This document shows positions 1-7,563 of a stretch of 14,752 bases of DNA, piece by piece. Position numbers and translations under genes: made by a program. Within the stretch, counting starts at the first letter, position 1. Each line of letters begins with the position of its first letter. The notes beneath the pieces were generated by a model. The model ran no database searches. It was not told the origin of the DNA and saw only the letters and a program-made list of their open reading frames with translations. The stretch covers positions 1 through 14,752 of the forward strand of contig JAAMXP010001438.1 in the NCBI GenBank assembly GCA_019693395.1. Direction: 5' to 3'. The DNA is from Ettlia oleoabundans (lineage: Eukaryota > Chlorophyta > Chlorophyceae > Chlamydomonadales).

Positions 1-221
1 CCCCCACACACACACACACACAATTTTTATTTGTAAGGGCAAGCGCAACTTGGCAACAACCAGTAATTGAGCAAGACCACTGGCAAAAGCATGGAATGTC
101 AAACACACATGCATGCAGAAGTGAGGCCTCAACTTGAGTAGCCCTGAAAGGACCGTGTTGGGAGAACAATGAAGGGTTTTGGATCCCCTTCCCCCACAAC
201 CCCCCACCCGCACACCCGCAC
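1..221 (-). other. Probable METTL4-like intron, left edge of window
   Basis: The minus-strand METTL4-like exon stops at a GAG|GTGCGG donor (exon edge at 222). Nothing in 1-221 translates to the conserved segment that follows DPPW in METTL4 proteins (the Leu/Val-rich strand leading to a TWxTN-like element). The stretch is AT-richer than the exon and contains the CA microsatellite. I read it as intron whose acceptor lies outside the window. Confidence 0.55.
5..22. repeat. (CA)9 dinucleotide microsatellite
   Basis: Nine uninterrupted CA units at the left edge follow a run of C. They probably lie in an intron of the minus-strand METTL4-like gene, because the next conserved exon of that gene is not found in the first 221 bases. 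No function is inferred. Confidence 0.9.
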
Positions 222-1853
222 CTCGTGCATCAGCTGGCGCAGCGGCAATGCCAGCAGGTTGCGTGAGGGCAGGGTGGGATAGCGTGCAGAGCGTTTGACA
301 GACTTGTTCTCCCAGGGAGGGTCCAGCAGGATGCACTGGTAGCCACCGCTGGCTGCATGTAAGAGAGGAGAGGTGTAAAGTGGTTGGCGGGGCGTAGAAG
401 GGTGCACTGACAGCAGTCGCAGAAGGCCGAGGTACGGAGCGGTTGGTTTGTTAAACATTCAAAGTAATGCATGGTAGCCTGCCCGGCAGGCCAGGCAGAT
501 GCCGTCTGCGTACCCGCCCACCAGCCCACCTGCCACGTCATCAAGCAGCGGATGCAGCTGGCGGGCATCGGACATGAGGAAGCGACTGTGCGGCGGCAGC
601 ACCACGGGGTGCCCGCCCGCCAACGCAAGGCACTCCCTGCCACTGCAGCTGCCGCTGGCGCCGGTGGGGGGCCATTCTATGAGTCGGTTGAACAAGTTGC
701 AAGCGGGCGGTACTGATAATGGTACCGATACTGGCACTGGTAGTGTCTTTTTATCCGAGACTGCAGTCGGTGGTTGCTGTGCTTCCTGCCCTCCCTGCAG
801 CTGACCCAAGGTTGGCCCTGCGCCTTCTGCAGTTGAGTCTGCTGCTGCTGCTTTTGGTGCATCTGGTGCTGCTGTTCTTTCTCGTCTGCCCATTGCATGC
901 ACAGCCGCCGCCTCCTCTTCTCCTTGCCCTTCTACTTGCCCTGCAGCTTGTGCACCCGCTGCGCTCCTCCCTACTACTACTCCCGCTGCCTCTCCTGCTC
1001 CTGCTCCTGCTGCTCCTGTACCGTCGTACAGTTGAAACTGCAGCTTAGGCTTCAGCGCATGCCGCAGCTCAAACATGGCCACGTAATCCGGCTCTGGCCC
1101 GCCATCAGCTATGCACCGCTGCACCTCAAACTTCGTGCACTGCTGCTGCTGTTGCTCCCGCTGCAGACCTTGATGTTGTCGCCACTGCTGTGCGTGCTGC
1201 TGCGCGTGGTTAGGCAAGCGCTCCGTCCCTGCTGCAGATGCTGCTGCTGCTGGTCGTTGTGGCTGTAGTTCTACTCCTGCTGATGCCTTGTTCGACTGTG
1301 CTACACTGATTGTTGCATTATCCAGCGCTTCCTGTACAGTGGCGCCACCTGTGGCCTGCAGCCACACCCGCACGGCGTCAGCAGCCGTCGCCAGCTGCGG
1401 GGCGTACACAGCGTGCCTGGCAGCCGCCTGCCGCTCTCTGTCGTTGGGCTGGTAGCTGCTGGGAGTACGGCGCTGCCGCTTCCTGCGCTGCTCCTCATCG
1501 GAGCCCGATGGCTGCAAAGTGTCGGCACACCCATTTGCTGCTACTGCTGCCGCTCCTAACGCCGCTGCAGGTGCCGCCGCCGCTTGCACCTTGTGATCCG
1601 CAGCGGCACCCACATCACCTATCGCGGCGTCTTGTTCAATGTAAGCGAGATCCTTCGAGGACTGGTAGGGCGCCTCGAGCGAGAAGTCCGTCCTACGGGG
1701 AACATGCAAACAGTAGTCTGCAGCAACAGCACGCCAGGGATCTAGAACCACGACATCAGGGGTAATCAACTGCATGTAACCACCAAATCTGCTGTGGGGC
1801 GCGATTGGTGCTTCCAGTGAAGGGTGGCGGGCGGGCGGCGGTGCGCAGTGCAT
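222..1853 (-). CDS. METTL4: METTL4-like MT-A70 family adenine N6-methyltransferase, 3' end off window
   Basis: Two exons are visible on the minus strand. Exon A runs from an ATG at 1853 (alternative ATG at 1775) down to 530, ending GCAG|GTGGGC. Exon B runs 352-222, after an acceptor ATGCAG|CC, ending GAG|GTGCGG. The join keeps frame and gives LLDD-VA-ASGGYQCILLDPPW. Exon B carries the catalytic DPPW (bases 323-312) followed by ENKSVKRSARY, the METTL4-subfamily signature. Just upstream, exon A has VVLPPHSRFLMSDARQLHPLL, also METTL4-like. MT-A70 enzymes use S-adenosylmethionine to methylate adenine N6. METTL4 relatives act on U2 snRNA or have been reported to act on DNA. About 300 residues of exon A are an Ala/Gln/Gly-rich, probably disordered insert, much longer than in animal homologues. 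The C-terminal half of the methyltransferase domain is outside the window. The family call is firm; the start codon and substrate are not. Confidence 0.82.
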
Positions 1854-2257
1854 GCTGGGCCAGTGGTGTGGACAGTGCCGGAGACCTAGACTGGCATGCT
1901 GCCAAAGCTGATTATAAGGGCTATATCACTATTTATCCTCATTATCCTCTATCCTCATTTCCAGTATTGTTACAAAACCTAGGACCAAATTGCCAGGTTC
2001 AATAGACGAGCCGGCGCTCAAAGCGAGCTGCAACCATGGCAACTGTCTAAACTATTTGTACAAGCAAGGTGCAAGTGCAAGGTGTAATTCAGGCAAGCGG
2101 GGAAGCATTGACATGAGAACCCAACACTGTGGAATCCACAAAATTCCAGCAACCGGATGAGATCAAGAGGGAGAGACGGGAGTGGCTGAGAAGAGCAGCA
2201 AGCAAGACTCCTCTTCTTGCTTGCTTGCTTATCACACTAATAAGTTGTACTAACACA
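1854..2257. other. Intergenic region between two tandem minus-strand genes
   Basis: This 404-base stretch lies between the stop of the unrecognised gene (TGA, 2260-2258) and the furthest possible start of the METTL4-like gene (1853). It should hold the 3' UTR of the first and the 5' UTR and promoter of the second. It is AT-richer than its surroundings, notably 1910-1980. On the minus strand a TGTAA, the usual green-algal polyadenylation signal, occurs at 1974-1970. I see no coding region in it. Confidence 0.6.
1970..1974 (-). promoter_or_regulatory. Possible TGTAA polyadenylation signal
   Basis: The plus strand reads TTACA, so the minus strand reads TGTAA, the signal typical of chlorophyte nuclear genes. 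It sits about 284 bases past the stop codon of the unrecognised gene ending at 2258. A five-base match is expected by chance, and the other complete genes here lack a nearby TGTAA, so this is weak. Confidence 0.25.
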
Positions 2258-4310
2258 TCAAGTCTCCACGCTGAGGCGCCGCAGCGTGACCTCCCCCCAC
2301 CGCAGGCACAGCATGCGCCAGCACCACCCACGCCGATAGCCCCGCTCCGCCGCCAAGCGCATCAGGTTGTCCCGATGCTGCTCCACATCTTCCTTTCGAG
2401 GGTCGGCCAGAAACTTGGCGACGTCCCAGCCGTTGCGAACGTTGAACAGCACCCGGTCTCGGTGCAGCACCTAAAACTCGAAGAGGGAAGGAGGGAGGAG
2501 GGGAGGGAGGGGTTGGGGAGGATGATGCCATGGGTGGAGAAGGTATTTATAAAAATTATGGAGGTGGCAACAAACTGATTGCAGACACCTGACAACAACT
2601 TTTAGAACAAAGCACAAACATGCCGTTAAAAATTCAATCCAAGCACAGCGCAGCGATGCCAAGCAGAAGCACCTGGTTGGGCCAGAGTATGTCTTCCTCC
2701 TGTGCCGCCACGCCGCCTACCAGACCCACGAAGAAGTTCCGCCAGGAACCGGCCGCCTCGTCAGCGCCGCTGAAAGCCATGCCGGTCACCGAGCAGAAGG
2801 GAGTGATGTCGGATGTCAGGCCTTCGACAAGGTCTGGAAGCAGGGGGGCCACCGACTCAAAGAGCCTGCAAGGGCAACGGTTCAAATGAAAGCAGGAACA
2901 CCGTGACAAATGGGGTGAGGTTGTTGTGACAGACAGAGGCTTTGTTTAGCCGAGAGAGTTTGAGCACAGCTGCATGAAAGAGGGAGCAAAGTATGGGAAG
3001 CTGGCAAGGTGGGGGTCAACAATGGCCAACTTCTGACCGCTGGGTGCAGGCTAAGGAGCAACATGGGACAAGGAGCTGGTTACTTGCATTACTTGCAAAA
3101 CTAGCCAGCAGCAGCAACAGCAAGAGCAGTGCGCATTCGCATACAGCAGTTCTCTTGTCCCAGCTTGATGCAGAAGGTCCGGGCTCACTTGGCCAGGCCT
3201 CCCTCCTCCGGTTGGTACACAGCGATCCACAGTGGTCGCACACTCAATGCCTCGCCTCCCACACGCAGCTGCACCGGCCCCCCTCGCAGCGTTGCTGCTG
3301 TGCTTCCACCACCCTCGGCGCCATCCACGCTCTCAACGGTCACTGCAGCCGCATGCGAGTTGCGTTGTGCGAAGCTTGGGCCCTGCAGCTGCTTCTGTTG
3401 ATGCCGCTGCTGCGACTGCTGCCGCTGGTGCTGGTGGGACCACAGCGGCATGCCTCGATCGCTACTGCTACTGCCGCCGCTACCGCCGCCGCTGCTGCTG
3501 GCTGTCGCTTCCTCCTCCGCGGGGTGGCTGGCCAGCCAGGTGAGCTCATCCAACTCACTCATGTGCTGCAGGGGCGCTGCAGGCACATGCAAGCTACTGC
3601 TGCTCTTCTTGCCTCCGCTTAAGCTGCTGCTCCCGCTGCCGCTTGTACTGCTGCTGCTGACCAGCGCCTCTGCTGCATGTGCGCCAGAAGCCAAACTACT
3701 TCCTGCTGAGCTGCTAGTTTGTCCAAGGACAGGTGCTGCTGAAGGCTGGTCAGCAAGTAGCATCTGCGCTCCTGCTTCATCATCGCTGCTATTGCAGCTG
3801 CCAAAAAGGGTGGCCAGTTGGCGCAAGCGCTGCTGCTGGCGGCCGCGGGTGGCGTCTATGAGTGAGCGCCTAGCCTGCCGCCGCGCCTCCTGCTGCTGCC
3901 AGTGTGTGAGCCATGTGTGAGGCAGGCCGCTGCCGGCGTCAAGGGCTGTGGAGAACGCGGCGGCGGTGAGGGCACAAAGGACGGGCTCTACGGGAGGTGC
4001 AGCTATGGTTGCTGTATTGGCGGCTGCAAGCGCAGGCTGCGCCCAGCTGCCTTGCGTGTCGCTAGCGCCGTAGCTGCTGCTGACTGCTGTGGGCCGCCCC
4101 TGGGCTGCTGGAACAAAGGACAAGCGCCCTGCCGCCGCAGCACCCGGCAATTTGCTCGGTGGCGGCGCGGCCGCAACAGCGACGGATGCGGTGTGCAGTG
4201 CTGCAGGAACGGCAACCAGTGAAACGCCTTGGACCTTGGAGGGCAGCCTCGATGCCTCGGGCACAAGGACAAAAGGTTCATGGCGCTTGGCAGGGTCCAG
4301 CTCCACTTAC
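2258..4310 (-). CDS. Unrecognised protein, three 3' exons well supported, N-terminus unresolved
   Basis: I do not recognise the family. The 3' structure is clear. A long exon (about 4304 down to 3189) ends in CCAA|GTGAGC. A 193-base exon (2865-2673) follows a CTTGCAG acceptor and ends CCAG|GTGCTT. The last exon (2470-2258) follows TTTTAG and ends in TGA. Both joins preserve frame, giving GGLA-K-LFESVAPLLP and DILWPNQ-VLHRDRVLF. The C-terminal 160 residues look folded and contain LFNVRNGWDVAKFL and an ERGYRRGWCWRMLCLRWG segment. The long exon begins with a conserved-looking block (ELDPAKRHEPFVLVPEASRL), then becomes Ala/Ser/Gln/Gly-rich low complexity, before PLWIAVYQPEEGG. The frame is closed by a TAA just upstream of 4306. 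The true beginning is therefore either an intron (a consensus donor GGAG|GTAAGT lies at about 4310-4305) or a broken reading frame (see next entry). Confidence 0.6.
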
Positions 4311-4600
4311 CTCCGCTGCGCTGCATCATGGTCTCTGTCAATGCGATGAGGGCTGCTTCCCAGCCGGTAGTAATTGGGCTGCGGGCTAGCATCCCCGGCC
4401 CATCTCTGCTTGAAAGGGGGCGCCCTGATAAACGGTGCGCTGGTTCGACGAGTAGAAGATTCTGGGCCGATAAAGCATGGTCAAGGGGGTGCCGGCGGCA
4501 TTGCAGGGGGCATGGGCGGTCCAAGCGCCAGGCGGGCAAGGGTGGCACGGGTGCCCACTGCAAGAGCATTGCTGCCAACATCTCGTGATGCCCCGTATGC
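4311..4600 (-). other. Candidate N-terminal coding region with successive frame breaks
   Basis: On the minus strand, protein-like segments follow one another but change frame. One segment covers about 4590-4490 (GTRATLARLALGPP). A second covers about 4484-4397 (LYRPRIFYSSNQRTVYQGAP). A third covers about 4392-4310 (GWEAALIALTETMMQR). The next is the 2258-4310 gene's ELDPAKRHEPF frame. The breaks fall at a C5 run (4485-4489), a G4 run (4393-4396) and near 4304-4308. Each is consistent with one missing base. No GT-AG pair fits the first two. This could be assembly or sequencing indels, pseudogene decay, or coincidence in GC-rich DNA. I infer that it belongs to the downstream unrecognised gene. 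Confidence 0.35.
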
Positions 4601-4616
4601 GGTTTCTTTCCCACAT

Positions 4617-4964
4617 TTAGACACTTGTCTCCATTGCCCCCAAATTGATTCTCCGAGGGCAAATCATACCGCCTGAATGTCTCAGTGGCTGCGCGCATGC
4701 GTGCTACATGGGCCTGCCGCCGGCCCCGCCGGCATGTCCCTCGCTGGCTCGCAGTCTCCAACACGCTTGATCGTTCGCCACCACGCCGTAATGAATGGAG
4801 TTACAATTTGATCTAGTAGCCAAGAGCTAAAACCACGTGCACATCTTAGGCCTCTTGTCCGGCGCAAGGTCTGGCACAGTCGACGCAATGTCGTTCGCAA
4901 GTACATCGGCTGCCACTGGGTGAGAACATTGCGGCTTGCAGGCACAGGGAGGAGCCGCCATTCC
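4617..4964. promoter_or_regulatory. Divergent intergenic region, probable bidirectional promoter
   Basis: About 350 bases separate the 5' side of the minus-strand unrecognised gene from the first ATG of the plus-strand CGL160-like gene. It should contain both 5' UTRs and promoters. I see no TATAAA box. A CACGTG core at about 4833-4838 is a G-box-like element, which in plants and algae is bound by bZIP/bHLH factors. That assignment rests on six bases only. Confidence 0.4.
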
Positions 4965-6761
4965 ATGCACGGCAGCCCTATCCGGCTGGCCCTGGCTCCC
5001 TCATTTGATCGCCTATACGGTGCCTCAATGTCCCTGAACTGCAGGCAGCAGTCCGCTGGCTGCTCGGGGCGCGGCGTGCTGCCGTCGTGCCGCCGCCCAC
5101 TGCCGCCAGTGGCAGCATTGCGGCGAGCGCCCACCACGGGCCACCAGCGTGTCATGCGCTGTGCAGCGGCAGCAGATGATGAAGCTGGTGCAGCTCGGCA
5201 GGCAGAGCAGCCGTGGGGACAGTCAGTCAAACGCTTTGACTTCACGTACATGAGCCCAGAGGAAATGGCAGCAGCAGAGGCGGCAGCAGAAGCAGCCTGG
5301 CAGGTCGGCATGGATGAATATGCCGCCCTCCAAGAGTGGCTGCTTTTCCGCACCTGGCGCTTTGGCGTGCTGTTTGCAGGCTACTTGCTGCTGGCAGCCT
5401 CTGGAGAGGTGTGTATCACATCCTGTCAGGGGGCTGGTTTGAATTCAGCTGCAGAGCAGCACAAGCGTAGCTGGTCTGGGTTTAGCAGCACTTACCAGTT
5501 GTTACTGCATTGTCAACGGTCACCTGCCAATCCCAGGCACTTGCCTGTGCCTGCCTGCTACAGTTAAGGACCCTGCAGCGCTTAGCGTCCTTCCCTGGAC
5601 TCATTTTCCCTGCAGGCGGCTTTTTGTGAGCTTGTGGGTGCTGCAGCAGGCTATGGATACTTGAAGTGGCTGATTGCTGACGTCAGCAAGCTGCAGCCCG
5701 GGGATACCATCCCTCTGCGCCAAGCAGGTCCGCCCTCCTCGCATGTTTTTGTCCAATGGGGCTGCCCGCAGCAGGGTGGCTCGCTGCCCTACCCTGCTAT
5801 GGGAGAACATTGCTAGGTCTGCGGTGCTCTTGCCCTGAAGATTAGAATGCTACTGCTAACGCCATGCCAATGCATAATTTCGTCCTCAAGCCAGCTGCTT
5901 TTGCTGTTTGCTGTCAGTTGAGTCAAACTCAACGTTCCTGCCCCACCGCCAGCCCACCCTACCTACCTGCTTGTGTGACTTTGACTCTTCTGCTTTCTGC
6001 TTGCAGAGGCAGTAGAGCCTGCCCTGGCCCGTGGGGCAGCCAAGCTGTTTGCGGCCTACCGCCATGCGCTGCAGCCGCGTCTGCTGGTGCTGCCTGGGCT
6101 GCTGGCGGCTGCTGCTGCCTGGAACTCAGCCTTTCCTGAGGCACAGTTGGGCCTGGTGGAGCAGGGCTGCCTGGTGGGAGGCTTCCTTAGCTGGAAGGTA
6201 ACTTTCCTTAGCTTTCCCATCTTGGGTCCCTTGGGAAGGCGTCGCTTGTGCATACACACAATTGTGCCTGTGTTGCTGCATTCGGGTTGGATGGTTTCTG
6301 GGGGCGGCTGCACTGCTGGGCGGCGAGCAGCACATGGGTGTGACAAGGGCTGATGTTTCGTTGCGTCTGACAAATGGCGTCTGACAAATGGACTGCGTTT
6401 CAGTGGACAGAGCTGACAAGGTATGCACTACAGACTCCGTTATGGGAGCACAGCAGCACGAGTCCACTGTCTGCTGCATTACCCCCTCTCCACTCAACCC
6501 AACCTTGTGGTTTGCGGGTGCTCAACGCAGGTTGCGCTGGCGCTCAAAATTTATGCTGACCTTAAGCCCAAGCCGCTTACTGAGAAGGATATCCTGCAGG
6601 AGCGGCGACCCATGCTGGTTGAAGTGGAGGATGTCAGCATAGACTTGCGTGAAATCGCAAGGAAAAAGCAGGAGGCAGCAGCAGCAGCTGCAGCGGCAGA
6701 AGCGGCTGGTCAGTCGCAGCAGTCACAGGGGCAGGAGCAGCAGGAACGTCAGGGAACGTAG
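4965..6761 (+). CDS. Plastid CGL160/ATP synthase protein I-like membrane protein
   Basis: There are four exons: 4965-5408, 5616-5727, 6007-6197 and 6531-6761. All introns are GT-AG and the frame is kept, giving 325 residues. The start ATG at 4965 is preferred because the upstream in-frame opening at 4920 is GTG. Residues 1 to about 65 are Arg/Ser/Ala-rich with few acids, ending VMRCAAA, like a chloroplast transit peptide. Four hydrophobic spans follow: 128-147, 149-168, 211-225 and 233-258. An acidic then Gln/Ala-rich tail (287-325) ends the protein. The pattern ALQEWLLFRTWRFG, YGYLKWL, RLLVLPGLLAAAAAWN and VGGFLSWKVALALK resembles plant CGL160, which helps assemble the thylakoid ATP synthase c-ring and has an Atp1/UncI-like membrane domain. 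That assignment comes from memory of the family and the four-span topology. A different plastid membrane protein remains possible. Confidence 0.55.
6363..6390 (+). repeat. 14-bp perfect tandem duplication in intron 3 of the CGL160-like gene
   Basis: The unit GCGTCTGACAAATG occurs twice back to back (6363-6376 and 6377-6390) inside the intron at 6198-6530. It looks like a recent slippage or repair duplication. No function is inferred. Confidence 0.9.
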
Positions 6762-7139
6762 GAGAAAAAGCTGCCTATGTTGACTGCTATTTGCTGACTG
6801 CAAAAGTTTATTAGCCAATGTGCCACTTTGGTCGTCTGCTCAACTCCCTTTGCTGCCTCTGCTTCATGCCCCGTTCGTTGTGCGAGAGTTTACGTTTTTT
6901 GCAATAAGAGTTGTTCTTGCCCACCCCTGAAGGGGAGTAAACATTGCTGCAGAGAGTGCTGGGACCCTGCGTGCAGCCTGAAACCGTCGTTCCACGATGC
7001 TGGGTGGGCAGGTGCGCCATGTGGTTGCTGCAAGCTGCTAAACTGAACAGCGGCAATTTAGGGATGCATGGAGCAGCATGGCTTCAACATATATCATGAA
7101 AGGGCGCTAAGCAGTTTTCATGTGAGAGGAGTTGCGTAC

Positions 7140-7145
7140 TATAAA
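7140..7145 (+). promoter_or_regulatory. TATA-like box upstream of protease copy 1
   Basis: TATAAA lies in the context GTACTATAAACG, about 420 bases before the ATG of protease copy 1. The distance allows a 5' UTR of roughly 390 bases, which is long but not impossible. The sequence match is all that supports it. Confidence 0.25.
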
Positions 7146-7233
7146 CGCTTCCTCTGCATGATATCGATAGGCATGGGATACCCCTGGCAACCCCTTAGCA
7201 ATTAGCAGCTGCAGGTGCGGCGGCTGCACCACA

Positions 7234-7265
7234 ATCAGGACCTATTATCGCGCCTCGGTCCTGAT
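7234..7265. repeat. 9-bp perfect inverted repeat followed by an A-run
   Basis: ATCAGGACC (7234-7242) pairs with GGTCCTGAT (7257-7265) around a 14-base spacer, and seven A follow. It lies about 300 bases upstream of the protease ATG, so it is in the promoter or 5' UTR. As RNA it could form a stem-loop. No such element is obvious upstream of the second copy. Confidence 0.7.
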
Positions 7266-7563
7266 AAAAAAACATTACTTATTCACCGTCGCCTTCAAAG
7301 TCTGCTGCCTACCGAGACAAGCGAACTGGTCCACTAAGGCCCAAGCGCAAACCACGGTCGCCCCCAACTAGTACTGCACCGGGTTGTGTGTATTCAAGGG
7401 GCCCGCTTCCCTGTCAACGCTCGACCGTCGCGGATTTGCGTGCACCCTGGGGCGCGCAACCAGGTCTTGAGCATTGCTCAGGGTGCAGGGAAGCTCGGAA
7501 GCTAACCAGTGGGCAACACGCACCCCAACCGCCACAGAACAGCTCATCCATTGCAGAACAGCG

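Larger units (their letters stand above)
6762..7563. other. Intergenic: 3' UTR of CGL160-like gene and promoter of protease copy 1
   Basis: This 802-base stretch lies between the TAG at 6759-6761 and the protease ATG at 7564. The open frames in it are short and overlap without protein-like content. No TGTAA occurs soon after the upstream stop. It contains a TATAAA-like site at 7140-7145 and a 9-bp inverted repeat at 7234-7265. I see no tRNA or other RNA gene. Confidence 0.6.

Noticed and set aside
719..1765. Plus-strand Leu/Pro/Cys-rich open frames opposite the METTL4-like exon
   Set aside because: They are antisense translations of the Ala/Gln codon runs (GCA/CAG read as TGC/CTG) and have no domain. 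The minus strand has the DPPW gene with clean splice sites.
6402..6420. Possible 17-base microexon (TTTCAG before, GTATGC after) in intron 3 of the CGL160-like gene
   Set aside because: Seventeen bases would shift the frame of exon 4, whose frame joins perfectly to exon 3 without it.
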